Part shown: positions 17,273 to 25,497 of the stretch, in pieces
How positions within the stretch are numbered: the stretch's first letter is position 1
Layout of the letters: the number at the start of each line of letters is the position of its first letter
DNA from: Sphingobacterium wenxiniae
GTDB lineage: Bacteria > Bacteroidota > Bacteroidia > Sphingobacteriales > Sphingobacteriaceae
Reading direction: 5' to 3'
Assembly (NCBI RefSeq): GCF_900116225.1
Contig: NZ_FOZZ01000003.1
Location: forward strand, 248,001 to 312,000
DNA length: 64,000 nucleotides
Program-made: the position numbers and the translations under genes
Notes under the pieces: model-generated
Told to the model about the DNA's origin: nothing
Database searches by the model: none
Seen by the model: the letters and a program-made list of their open reading frames with translations, nothing else

Positions 17273-17623
17273 TTATTTCAACGATTGAATTAATTTATAA
17301 ATCATCTTTTGGATTTCTTCTGATGCAACATCTAACCTATCATAGGTTACAATATCAATATATTTTAATCTTTTTAGTAACTCGATTTGAGTTTGCAGTT
17401 CGTAAACAGACCCGTTGGCAATCCCTAAGAATTGGATAAACTCTCCTTTAGAATTTCTACCAGCTCCTTCAGCAATATTAGACGGTACTGACACAGCACA
17501 TCTACGAACCTGTACTAAAAGTGTAAACCTTTCAATATCTGGAAGATTGCTTGTACAGGCGTATATTTCCTCTGTCAGATCCATAGCTTTTTGCCAAACT
17601 TTCAGTTCCTTAAATTTATGCAT
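17273..17623 (-). CDS. S23 / four-helix-bundle protein, second paralogue
   Basis: A 116-aa S23-family protein, MHKFKELKVWQKAMDLTEEI, with the hallmark CAVSVPSNIAEGAGRNSKGE. It is only moderately similar to the 15570-15923 copy (shared framework NIAEG.R), so the two are not a recent duplication. It lies between the HAD/ECH and thiolase genes, flanked on both sides by TATTGAGTAT-like repeats. Function unknown. The intact reading frame indicates it is, or recently was, under selection. Confidence 0.88.
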   Translation of the reverse strand: MHKFKELKVWQKAMDLTEEIYACTSNLPDIERFTLLVQVRRCAVSVPSNIAEGAGRNSKGEFIQFLGIANGSVYELQTQIELLKRLKYIDIVTYDRLDVASEEIQKMIYKLIQSLK

Positions 17624-17624
17624 A

Positions 17625-17692
17625 GCTCAATTTTTCGTTACTCAATATTCACATTAATTACTCAATACCCACGAATCCGTACTCACCACTAA
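17625..17692. repeat. TACTCAATAC-type low-complexity repeat
   Basis: Repeats of GTTACTCAATATTCAC, ATTACTCAATACCCAC and CGTACTCACCACTAAACAC. They fill the gap between the HAD/ECH stop and the S23 gene start. Confidence 0.55.
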
Positions 17693-17695
17693 ACA

Positions 17696-20122
17696 CTAAT
17701 TTCTCAACGCTTTCCCCTTCGTTAGCATGTGCTGAATACGTTCCAAGGTTTTGCGCTCTGCACATAATTCTAAAAATGCCTTACGTTCGATGTCCAGTAG
17801 ATATTGCTCAGAGACTTCAGTTGGTTCAGAGAGGTTACCCCCACACATCACCCAACCTAATTTTTCAGATATCTTCTGGTCATGTTCGGAAATATAGTTC
17901 GATTCGCGCATCGAAGCAGCTCCCAGATATACAATCCCCAAACCTTGATTGCCGAGTACTTTAATATCATTTCGAGGGGTAGGTTGTACATAGCCTGCGT
18001 TTGCCAATTCCAATGCTTTCGCCTTAGCATCTGCCAGCAAACGTTTACGATTCATCGTGATACCAAATTTACCTTCCTGTAGGTACCCCAACTCTGCGGC
18101 TTCCGCGGCAGACGTAGACACCTTAGCCTGACCAACCGTTAGGAAACGCTCTTTTAGCGTATTCTGTACAATCTGATCTGCTTTATACTCATCCGAAGCC
18201 CGAAGTGCAAATTCTTTGGAACCGCCACCGCCTGGAATTACGCCGACACCAAACTCCACTAAGCCCATATACGTCTCCGCATGCAGCTGTACAAAATCGG
18301 CGTGCATCGAAAATTCACAGCCTCCGCCCAAGGTAAGTTGAAACGGCGCAACCACAACCGGGATAGCCGAATAACGAATGCGCATCGCTGTATTCTGGAA
18401 CATACGGACAGCCATATTCAACTCATCAAAATCTTGCTCTACAGCCATCATGAAGATCATGCCGATATTAGCTCCTGCCGAAAAATTTTTGCCATCATTG
18501 GTAATAACCAATCCACGATATTCTGTCTCCGCAAGATCAATAGCCTTGTTAATGCCTTGTATCACATCTCCCCCGATGGTGTTCATCTTAGTATGGAATT
18601 CACAGTTGATGATTCCATCCCCTAAATCAGTAATAGTCACACCCGAATTTTTCCACAGCGTTTTGCTATCACGGATATGGTCTAAAACGATAAGATCCTC
18701 CGCTCCTGGAATAGGACGATAACCTTTCGCAGCAATATCATAGTAATGACGCACACCATCCACAACCTTGTAAAAGGACTCACAACCCGCAGCCAGCATG
18801 TCGTGTACCCATTGTGACACTTCACCTTGCTGCCCTGGCAGTCTTCTTTCCTCCGCACGAATTTTGTCTAACGTTTCACGTACCCCCAATGCATCCCAGA
18901 CTTCGAAGGGCCCTAATTCCCATCCAAATCCCGCACGCATGGCATCATCAATACGGTAAAAATCTTCCGTAATCTCCGGTACTCGACGGGAAACATATTC
19001 AAACAAAGGATAATGCATCGCCCGGAACAACATTCCAGCCGTATCAGTACCTTTTTCGTAGACTTTCATTCTTTTTCGGATATCTTCCACAGGTTTGGTC
19101 GCTTCTAGGGTGACCGACCTGACCTTTTCCTGTTCCCGATATTCCAATGTCTTCAAATCCAATGAAAGGATAACCGAATTCCCTTGTTCATCCTTCACTT
19201 TCTTGTAAAAACCTTGTTTCGATTTTTCGCCCAACCACTTATTTTCTACCATTTTCGTAATATAAGATGGCAATTGGAAAATTTCTTTTGCTTCATCGTT
19301 AGGCACATTTTGCGTCAACCCATTCGCAACATTGACCAAGGTATCCAAACCTACTACATCTGCCGTACGAAAGGTTGCTGACTTCGGGTGTCCCATTGCC
19401 GGACCCGTATATTTATCGACCTCTTCTACTGATAAGCCCATTTGTTCCACTAAATGGGTCAACGCCAACATCGAATATACGCCAATACGATTCCCTATAA
19501 AAGCCGGAGTATCCTTACATAGTACCACTGTCTTACCCAACATTTTATCACCATAATGCAAAAGGAAATCCACTACCTCAGGCTTTGTCTCGGCGGTGGG
19601 GATGACCTCCAACAGCTCCAGATATCTTGGTGGATTAAAGAAGTGCGTACCGCAGAAATGCGCCTTAAAATCATCCGATCGTCCTTCGGTCATTAAATGG
19701 ATGGGAATACCCGAAGTATTGGATGTAATCAATGTACCAGGCTTGCGGTATTGCTCGACTTGTTCAAACACTGTTTTTTTGATGTCCAAACGCTCAACAA
19801 CTACTTCAATCACCCAACCACACTGCGCGATAGCCGACATATTGTCTTCAAAATTTCCCGTTTGAATTCGTTTCACATAGCTTTTGCTATAAATCGGGGA
19901 TGGATTGGTTTTCAGTGCTGTATCTAGGGAACTGTTCACAATGCGATTCCGAACCACGGGGCTTGCCAAGGTTAGTCCCTTTGCCTCTTCCTGCGTAGAC
20001 AGCTCTCGCGGTACAATATCCAACAAAAGAACCTGCACACCTATATTAGCAAAATGGCAGGCAATCCTGGAACCCATCACTCCTGAACCTAAGACAGCTA
20101 CTTTCTTTATACGTCTCTCCAT
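17696..20122 (-). CDS. 3-hydroxyacyl-CoA dehydrogenase / enoyl-CoA hydratase fusion
   Basis: An 808-aa bifunctional beta-oxidation enzyme, dehydrogenase first (FadN-like order, the reverse of E. coli FadB). The NAD-binding Rossmann motif VAVLGSGVMGSRIACHFA is at about 8-25, with GTHFFNPPRYLELLEVIPT and a duplicated C-terminal HAD domain to about 450. The hydratase/isomerase half (about 490-720) has GKNFSAGANIG for oxyanion binding. QLTLGGGCEFSMHADFV and GLVEFGVGVIPGGGGSKE supply two catalytic-position Glu residues. The downstream thiolase and acyl-CoA dehydrogenase complete the pathway. A MarR regulator gene lies upstream across a 180-bp repeat-filled gap. Confidence 0.92.
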   Translation of the reverse strand: MERRIKKVAVLGSGVMGSRIACHFANIGVQVLLLDIVPRELSTQEEAKGLTLASPVVRNRIVNSSLDTALKTNPSPIYSKSYVKRIQTGNFEDNMSAIAQCGWVIEVVVERLDIKKTVFEQVEQYRKPGTLITSNTSGIPIHLMTEGRSDDFKAHFCGTHFFNPPRYLELLEVIPTAETKPEVVDFLLHYGDKMLGKTVVLCKDTPAFIGNRIGVYSMLALTHLVEQMGLSVEEVDKYTGPAMGHPKSATFRTADVVGLDTLVNVANGLTQNVPNDEAKEIFQLPSYITKMVENKWLGEKSKQGFYKKVKDEQGNSVILSLDLKTLEYREQEKVRSVTLEATKPVEDIRKRMKVYEKGTDTAGMLFRAMHYPLFEYVSRRVPEITEDFYRIDDAMRAGFGWELGPFEVWDALGVRETLDKIRAEERRLPGQQGEVSQWVHDMLAAGCESFYKVVDGVRHYYDIAAKGYRPIPGAEDLIVLDHIRDSKTLWKNSGVTITDLGDGIINCEFHTKMNTIGGDVIQGINKAIDLAETEYRGLVITNDGKNFSAGANIGMIFMMAVEQDFDELNMAVRMFQNTAMRIRYSAIPVVVAPFQLTLGGGCEFSMHADFVQLHAETYMGLVEFGVGVIPGGGGSKEFALRASDEYKADQIVQNTLKERFLTVGQAKVSTSAAEAAELGYLQEGKFGITMNRKRLLADAKAKALELANAGYVQPTPRNDIKVLGNQGLGIVYLGAASMRESNYISEHDQKISEKLGWVMCGGNLSEPTEVSEQYLLDIERKAFLELCAERKTLERIQHMLTKGKALRN

Positions 20123-20124
20123 AG

Positions 20125-20178
20125 TATTTAGATATTAGTATTGAGTATTGGGATATGAGTATTGAGTACTTAGATGAC
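20125..20178. repeat. ATTGAGTATTGGG-type low-complexity repeat
   Basis: TTAGATATTAGTATTGAGTA, TTGGGATATGAGTATTGAGT and ACTTAGATGACTC, upstream of the HAD/ECH start. Confidence 0.6.
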
Positions 20179-20209
20179 TCGATAGCTTCTAATATCGCTA
20201 CTCCTTATT

Positions 20210-20293
20210 CTTGTTTCTTTGTCCTTGTTTCTTTGTCCTTGCTTCTTTGTTCTTGCTTCTTTGCGCTTATCTCTTTCTCCTCGTCTCTTTGCT
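20210..20293. repeat. 14-bp tandem pyrimidine repeat, six units
   Basis: Six head-to-tail units of CTTGTTTCTTTGTC with increasing divergence from left to right (units begin at 20210, 20224, 20238, 20252, 20266, 20280). On the coding strand this is a polypurine tract between the MarR stop and the HAD/ECH gene. Confidence 0.8.
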
Positions 20294-20302
20294 ATTCAGC
20301 CC

Positions 20303-20746
20303 TTACTCCGCCTCCACGCTTGGCTGATATTCCATTGCCAGGGTGTTTATCTTCTGTAACGATTGAATCAACTGCTCCCGCTCATCCTCTGGTAAGCGTG
20401 TCTCCAGAAACTCATTAAATTCCTTAACCACAGTTTTTGCAATCTGGCGTTTTTCCACGCCCAATGGAGTCAAGTACACTTTTACCGAACGCTTATCCGA
20501 GGCATTGACCTCTCTATATATAAAACCCAACGATTCCAAATTATTCAGAACACGCGAAAGCGAAGTACTCTTCACCCCTGTCGCATTCGCAATCTGTGTA
20601 ACCGATGTTCCTTCCTTATGTATATTAATGAGTATATATCCTGCCGCCTGGGTAAACCCAAATTGTGAAGCAATAACATTATACTTATTGGCTACAGTCT
20701 GCCAACAGGTCTTCAAAAAGTAATCTATAGTATTATCTTGGGACAT
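20303..20746 (-). CDS. MarR family transcriptional regulator
   Basis: A 147-aa winged-helix regulator, first gene of the beta-oxidation operon. The winged HTH runs from GYILINIHKEGTSVTQIANA through GVKSTSLSRVLNNLESLGFI (recognition helix) to REVNASDKRSVKVYLTPLG (wing with the DxR motif). Flanking helices mediate dimerisation. The frame is open to 20842, but I take the ATG at 20746 (MSQDNTIDYFLK). A well-formed promoter lies at 20778-20808, and the extra residues would be translated from it. It probably senses acyl-CoA and represses its own operon. The palindrome at 20765-20776 is the candidate site. Confidence 0.88.
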   Translation of the reverse strand: MSQDNTIDYFLKTCWQTVANKYNVIASQFGFTQAAGYILINIHKEGTSVTQIANATGVKSTSLSRVLNNLESLGFIYREVNASDKRSVKVYLTPLGVEKRQIAKTVVKEFNEFLETRLPEDEREQLIQSLQKINTLAMEYQPSVEAE

Positions 20747-20764
20747 AATTCGATTTATATTTAC

Positions 20765-20776
20765 TATGCAAGCATA
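20765..20776. promoter_or_regulatory. candidate MarR operator
   Basis: TATGCAAGCATA, a 12-bp inverted repeat (TATGC-AA-GCATA) one base downstream of the -7 box, at the expected transcription start. Its position suits autorepression. The assignment is inference. Confidence 0.45.
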
Positions 20777-20777
20777 A

Positions 20778-20808
20778 CAAATGTAATGATTATAAATTTC
20801 AAAACAAA
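20778..20808 (-). promoter_or_regulatory. promoter of the beta-oxidation operon
   Basis: On the minus strand TTTG (20805-20808), a 19-nt spacer and TACATTTG (20778-20785). This is a full match to the Bacteroidota -33/-7 consensus. Confidence 0.75.
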
Positions 20809-20874
20809 TTTTTCTCACATTAAATTTTTGATAAGTTTTCAAACGCTCAGTTCTTTCCCTCCAGGAAAACGAAC

Positions 20875-21317
20875 CTTATTTTTATGTTTAGAATAAAAGG
20901 AGGTTTTATTTCTACAATATGTTGATTTCTTCCCATCGCACAACCTTTCCGTCCCTCGCCGGGACAAGGCATTCCTTTTTGTAGCGCAAAAAGGAATCAA
21001 AACCGACCGAAGGGAGCTCATCGAAGATAAACCCTTTTATTGAAGACTTCCGAAGTTTCTGAACGGCGAAGCCCTCAACGAAGTTAAACTTCGGAAGTCT
21101 AAACTCTACTCGCACCAACCTTTCCTTGACGGAAAATGGCGCCTCATTTTTGTGAAGTATTGTAGAAATTAGCCTATGCACAACCATCATTTTCACAAAA
21201 ATCAGCGCCGAGTTTTGCCCCACTTTTGCGGTCAAAAGTGGGAAAAGCCCGTCCGGCTTCGGGGGACAAAACATTGGCTAAACAAAACCTCCATTTTACC
21301 TCAACACGCTCCCCTTT
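20875..21317. repeat. repeat family A, copy 2 (interior inverted)
   Basis: The outer left flank CTTATTTTTATGTTTAGAAT and right flank CTCAACACGCTCCCCTTTAA match copy 1 in the same orientation. The interior between the TIRs reads as the reverse complement of copy 1. Structures are the GACTTCCGAAGTTT/AAACTTCGGAAGTC arms at 21045-21099, a GATTCCTTTTTG/CAAAAAGGAATC hairpin (on one strand) near 20970-21000, and the CCCACTTTTG stem near 21219-21242. It carries about 60 bp near 20970-21030 that copy 1 lacks. A 120-codon frame crosses it but is repeat sequence. The element fills the gap between the MarR promoter and the oxygenase gene. Confidence 0.85.
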
Positions 21318-21401
21318 AAAAAGATTTTTTGATTCTGTTCTCTCCCTCCGCTCATTGTACATAAAAAGGAATTTATCTAAGTTTGTAAAAAACACCGAGC
21401 T

Positions 21402-22364
21402 ATGGCATTAGTAAATATTCCAAGACTGGATCTGCTACAATATACCGAGGGTACCGCAGAGCAGCGTAAGCAATTTTCACAGGAGATTGGCAAGGCTTTC
21501 AATGAAACAGGTTTTGTAACTATTGCAAACCATGGACTAAGCCAGTCGCTGATTGACGAACTTTACAGCGTAGTAAAGGCTTTTTTTGACCAACCGGAAG
21601 CCATTAAACGCAAATACGAATACCCTGAACTGGCAGGACAGCGCGGCTACACTTCCAAAGGAAAAGAAAAAGCCAAAGATGCCAGTACACCCGACCTTAA
21701 AGAGTTCTGGCAACGCGGACAGACCATCGTAGGCGAAACCTACTCTAAAGAAGATTTTCCGGACAATATCACCGTTGAAGAATTACCCCGTTTCAACGAG
21801 GTCACAGCCGAAATCTACAAAAAACTGGAAGACGCAGGACGCAATCTGCTAAAAGCGATTGCCTGCTATTTGGACTTAGAAGAAGACTATTTCGAACAAT
21901 ACGTCATCAACGGCAACTCCATCCTTCGGGCAATCCACTATTTTCCGATTGAAAATCCGGATGCTATTGCAGCCGATGCTGTACGCGCAGGCGCCCATGA
22001 AGACATCAACCTGATTACACTCCTGATTGGTGCGAGTGCTGATGGCCTTGAAGTGCTGACCAAGGACGGACAATGGTTTCCAATCAAAGCGAAAGGAGAG
22101 GATATCGTCGTCAATGTAGGCGATATGTTGCAACGCTTAACAAACAATAAACTAAAATCCACAACACATCGCGTAGTCAATCCACCTCGTGAGCTAATGA
22201 AAACGTCACGTTATTCTGTGCCATTTTTCCTTCACCCAAAAGCATCAATGAGTTTGGCCTGTTTGGATTCCTGCGTATCTGAAAGCTATCCTAAAGCGTA
22301 TGAAGATTATACTGCAGGGCAGTACCTAGACGAGCGATTAAGAGAAATCGGTTTGAAAATGTAA
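21402..22364 (+). CDS. isopenicillin-N-synthase-like 2OG-Fe(II) oxygenase
   Basis: A 320-aa non-haem iron oxygenase. The N-terminal DIOX_N region (about 3-110: IPRLDLLQY, ETGFVTIANHGLSQSLIDEL) precedes the jelly-roll core. The Fe ligands are visible as the HxD in AGAHEDINLITLL (near 202-204) and the distal His in LKSTTHRVVNPP. The RYSVPFFLHP arginine is the expected 2-oxoglutarate anchor. The substrate is unknown; related bacterial proteins are annotated by fold only. It is monocistronic, preceded by repeat family A and followed by a strong terminator. Confidence 0.9.
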   Translation: MALVNIPRLDLLQYTEGTAEQRKQFSQEIGKAFNETGFVTIANHGLSQSLIDELYSVVKAFFDQPEAIKRKYEYPELAGQRGYTSKGKEKAKDASTPDLKEFWQRGQTIVGETYSKEDFPDNITVEELPRFNEVTAEIYKKLEDAGRNLLKAIACYLDLEEDYFEQYVINGNSILRAIHYFPIENPDAIAADAVRAGAHEDINLITLLIGASADGLEVLTKDGQWFPIKAKGEDIVVNVGDMLQRLTNNKLKSTTHRVVNPPRELMKTSRYSVPFFLHPKASMSLACLDSCVSESYPKAYEDYTAGQYLDERLREIGLKM

Positions 22365-22370
22365 ATAGTT

Positions 22371-22414
22371 AAAAAAAGATCGATAAGCGGAAATCCGCTT
22401 ATCGATCTTTTTTT
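22371..22414. terminator. bidirectional terminator
   Basis: A7, then GATCGATAAGCGGA/TCCGCTTATCGATC (14-bp perfect stem), then T7. It serves the oxygenase gene and the convergent small secreted gene, whose stop lies inside it. Confidence 0.92.
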
Positions 22415-22725
22415 CTCAATCTATCCAAGGGCTCTGTACCCGGCATAAGTATCGAATTTTCACCAGTCAAAATTTTGACCTTACCTGTATAAAAGATAGA
22501 AGTATCGGGGCTGATAATTGGCATACGACCGGCATCACCCGCATTCTTGAGCTGAACAAAAAAACTTCCCATATCCTGTAAAGGCACTCGCTGTTTCATC
22601 GTATCCAGAAGAGGCAGTTTCTGCTCCGGATAAAACTTTCTAAGCTTAAACGCGACACTATCCTTTTCCTGCGCCAACACCGATATAGTCAATAAGCTAC
22701 AAATAATAATTAAACAGTACTTCAT
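22399..22725 (-). CDS. small secreted hypothetical protein
   Basis: A 108-aa protein with a clear signal peptide (MKYCLIIICSLLTISVLAQ) and a mature part of about 90 residues rich in charged and proline residues. It has no Cys in the mature part and no recognisable domain. The last codons (RLRKKDR) are formed by the arm of the shared terminator hairpin. It is divergent from the histidine kinase gene across about 170 bp. Function unknown. Confidence 0.65.
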   Translation of the reverse strand: MKYCLIIICSLLTISVLAQEKDSVAFKLRKFYPEQKLPLLDTMKQRVPLQDMGSFFVQLKNAGDAGRMPIISPDTSIFYTGKVKILTGENSILMPGTEPLDRLRKKDR

Positions 22726-22831
22726 AACACCGACCTATTAATTGTTTCTTTAAATTTACACTAACTATGTGGAAATTACAATTTCCCCCGTTAAATTGTG
22801 TTAAATAGGCAATTGGAAGCTTAAGCATAGC

Positions 22832-22839
22832 TATTTTTG
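22832..22839 (+). promoter_or_regulatory. -7 box for the two-component operon
   Basis: TATTTTTG fits TAnnTTTG. A TTGG lies 17 nt upstream. The transcript would have a leader of about 50 nt. Confidence 0.5.
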
Positions 22840-22894
22840 CAATGTGCAAGCAGCCAATAGCTGACAAACAGAAAGAAGATTTGCTAAACAACGG

Positions 22895-24745
22895 ATGAAG
22901 AAACGGAGTATCCCTTTAATTATATGGTTGATGTCTATTGCCCTCTTAGGGGTTATAGCCATGCAATATTATTTTGTAAAGGAATCTTATAAACAAAAAT
23001 CCCAGCTCTTTGACGAAGCAGTAAATGCTTCACTAACTGCTGTTGCAGGAAAAATTGAACGGCAGGAAATAGTAGATTTTGCTAAGGCACAGGAACGGCT
23101 TAATCAGGAAAAATATAAAGCAGACCAGAAAAAACAGCAACAGAAAGAAAAAATGTTGGCCGATCAGTTGAAATTGCAGGAACGAATCAAAAACCTGCAA
23201 GTACAACAATTTGACCACCAACAATCATACAAAGAGCAAGAAGAGCAGCTGAAAGCCGCATTTCCCAATGCTATTTCCATCGACAATTCATTTTACGAGA
23301 CTTACGTACGCCGCAAACGTTATCAGGAACTTTTGGGGTTCAACGTTTTCACGAACTACGTGGATGGCACATACATTGAGGCAGATATTGAGGTCTTTGC
23401 CAAGCGCAAGATTCCTACTATCCCATCAAAGGACGACAGCACACGTTTTGTTATCCCGATCATGCAGAACGGTCAAGTTGTCGCTATCCAGACGGCAACC
23501 CTCATGCCGAAAGTCAACTCCAAGATTGCTTTTGACATACATGCACTGGACAAACAATTGGCCGAGTTTAATGCCCGTAGATTTGAGGGAGCAGAAAGCC
23601 TTTTCGACACCCTAGCGATTATTGGCGGAAAGAGCATGACCATTCTTCAAGACATCGAATACGCCCCGGAATTGGCAAAACGACCATTCCAAGAGCGTCT
23701 AAACATCACGTATTTACGTAATGAACTTGCCAAAGAGTTAAGTAAAAGAAGTATTGTTGCGCCATTCAATATTGAAGTTCGCGACAACCAAAGCGTGGTT
23801 ATTTATGAAACTATTTCCCATAAAAATCCTGCTGACCAATTTAAGACAGCTCGCTATTCTACTAACCTCTTTGAGAATGACCTGGGCAATGCTCCAGGGA
23901 TACTATCTGTATATTTCCCCCAGAAATCGTTTATCATACGCGATAATATGGGCTACTTACTTTTTCCGATGATTGCATTGCTTGCCCTACTTATTGGAGC
24001 CTTCGGCTATACATTAAGCATCATCTTCAAGCAGAAGAAAATCTCGGAAATGAAAACGGATTTCATGAACAACATGACCCATGAATTCAAAACCCCGGTA
24101 GCCACTATCATGATCGCGAGCGAATCTTTACGGGACCCCGAGATAGCGGCTGACGGCAACCGTGTAAACCGATTGGCAAATATCATCTATGATGAAAACG
24201 TACGCTTAGGCAACCATATTGAGCGTGTATTGAACATCGCCCGATTGGAAAAAGAGAATCTCAAAATAGAAAAAGTCAATGTTCATATCAATGCAGTCGT
24301 ATCCAACGTACTGGAAAGCATGCAGCTGCAGCTACAAAAGGCTGGAGGTACATTAAACATGGACTTAGAAGCACCACAGGATCTTGTCATTGGCGATGAG
24401 TTGCATCTCTCCAATGTATTTTTTAACTTGGTAGATAACGCGATCAAGTACAGTAAGACAAGTCCAAACATAACGGTCAAATCCATCAACCATAAAGGTA
24501 ATATTGTAGTGACGGTAGCGGATAAAGGGATGGGTATGACCAAGGATCAAAAGGATAAGATTTTTGACCAGTTTTACCGTATCCCGACAGGGAATGTCCA
24601 TAATGTAAAAGGGTTCGGACTGGGCTTAAGCTATGTACACGATATTGTAAAACGATTGAACGGTAGTATACAGGTGAAAAGCGAAAAAGATAAAGGCACA
24701 ATATTTGAACTATCTTTTCCTTTAAAAGGTACAACACCTGATTAA
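22895..24745 (+). CDS. membrane sensor histidine kinase (RprX-like)
   Basis: A 616-aa sensor. The first membrane helix is at about 6-26. A sensor region of about 320 residues opens with a Lys/Gln/Glu-rich coiled coil (about 60-125), unusual in its length. The second membrane helix is at about 350-372. The kinase core has the H-box NNMTHEFKTPVATIM (phosphoacceptor His), N-box NLVDNAIKYSK, G1 VADKGMGM, and G2 GFGLGLSYVHDIVKRL. It lies 24 bp upstream of an OmpR-type regulator on the same strand. The pair resembles Bacteroides RprX/RprY. The signal is unknown. Confidence 0.92.
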   Translation: MKKRSIPLIIWLMSIALLGVIAMQYYFVKESYKQKSQLFDEAVNASLTAVAGKIERQEIVDFAKAQERLNQEKYKADQKKQQQKEKMLADQLKLQERIKNLQVQQFDHQQSYKEQEEQLKAAFPNAISIDNSFYETYVRRKRYQELLGFNVFTNYVDGTYIEADIEVFAKRKIPTIPSKDDSTRFVIPIMQNGQVVAIQTATLMPKVNSKIAFDIHALDKQLAEFNARRFEGAESLFDTLAIIGGKSMTILQDIEYAPELAKRPFQERLNITYLRNELAKELSKRSIVAPFNIEVRDNQSVVIYETISHKNPADQFKTARYSTNLFENDLGNAPGILSVYFPQKSFIIRDNMGYLLFPMIALLALLIGAFGYTLSIIFKQKKISEMKTDFMNNMTHEFKTPVATIMIASESLRDPEIAADGNRVNRLANIIYDENVRLGNHIERVLNIARLEKENLKIEKVNVHINAVVSNVLESMQLQLQKAGGTLNMDLEAPQDLVIGDELHLSNVFFNLVDNAIKYSKTSPNITVKSINHKGNIVVTVADKGMGMTKDQKDKIFDQFYRIPTGNVHNVKGFGLGLSYVHDIVKRLNGSIQVKSEKDKGTIFELSFPLKGTTPD

Positions 24746-24769
24746 TTAGAAAACTTAACGAATATACAT

Positions 24770-25456
24770 ATGCAAAAAATATTGTTAGCAGAAGATGACC
24801 CAAATTTAGGGGAGCTTCTGAAAGACTATCTGGAATTAAAAGGCAAATTTGAGGTTACTTTATGTCAAGATGGAGACGAAGCGTTGAATGCTTTTCGCAA
24901 AGAGACCTATGACCTCTGCATATTTGATGTCATGATGCCGAAGAAAGATGGGTTTTCGTTAGGAAAAGACATCCGCAAAATGGACAAGACTGTGCCTATC
25001 ATCTACGCCACGGCAAAAGGTATGATGGAGGATAAAACGCAGGCATTTGAGTTGGGTGGGGACGATTACATTACGAAACCTTTCCGTGTGGAAGAACTTC
25101 TGCTTCGTATCAACGCCTTGTTGAAGCGCGCTTCGAAAGATAAAGAGGAAGAAATTGCAGATAAATTCGAAATCGGCGATTACTTTTTCGATTACACCAG
25201 CCAGATTATCTCCTATAAAGGTCAACAGCAAAAGCTTTCTACCAAGGAAGCAGAATTGCTACGCTTACTTTGCTTAAACAAAAACGATGTGTTGACACGT
25301 GAAGAAGCGTTAGTAAAAATCTGGCATGACGACAATTACTTCACAGGACGTAGCATGGATGTATTTCTCAGTAAGTTGCGGAAATACCTCAAAGAAGACC
25401 CAAATGTGGAAATTGTCAATGTGCACGGCAAAGGCTATAAATTATTGGTTAGTTAA
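24770..25456 (+). CDS. OmpR-family response regulator (RprY-like)
   Basis: A 228-aa regulator. The receiver domain (about 1-120) has the acidic pair at D9-D10, phosphoacceptor D53 in CIFDVMMP, and the conserved Lys K103 in YITKPFR. The C-terminal winged helix (about 135-227) shows LSTKEAELLRLLCLNKNDVL, then RSMDVFLSKLRKYLKEDP and VNVHGKGYKLLV. It is the partner of the upstream kinase and followed by a perfect palindromic terminator. In Bacteroides the equivalent pair affects envelope and stress functions. The target genes here are not visible. Confidence 0.93.
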   Translation: MQKILLAEDDPNLGELLKDYLELKGKFEVTLCQDGDEALNAFRKETYDLCIFDVMMPKKDGFSLGKDIRKMDKTVPIIYATAKGMMEDKTQAFELGGDDYITKPFRVEELLLRINALLKRASKDKEEEIADKFEIGDYFFDYTSQIISYKGQQQKLSTKEAELLRLLCLNKNDVLTREEALVKIWHDDNYFTGRSMDVFLSKLRKYLKEDPNVEIVNVHGKGYKLLVS

Positions 25457-25494
25457 AAAAGAACCCCGATATTTAAATATCGGGGTTCTTTTTT
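25455..25494. terminator. bidirectional palindromic terminator
   Basis: A 40-bp perfect palindrome: A6, GAACCCCGATATTT, its complement AAATATCGGGGTTC, T6. It is shared by the response regulator and the convergent T9SS gene. Confidence 0.93.
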
Positions 25495-25497
25495 ACG

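Noticed and set aside
20210..20293. 14-bp repeats as a CRISPR or phase-variable promoter spacer
   Set aside because: No spacers, and the tract lies downstream of the MarR gene, not between -33 and -7 boxes.
20912..21274. 120-codon frame inside repeat family A (and overlapping frames at 20839-21021, 21174-21395, 21226-21411)
   Set aside because: The frame follows the repeat, runs through its hairpins and ignores them, and is interrupted in copy 1 at 8832-9222. No start signal or protein-like composition. Treated as repeat DNA.
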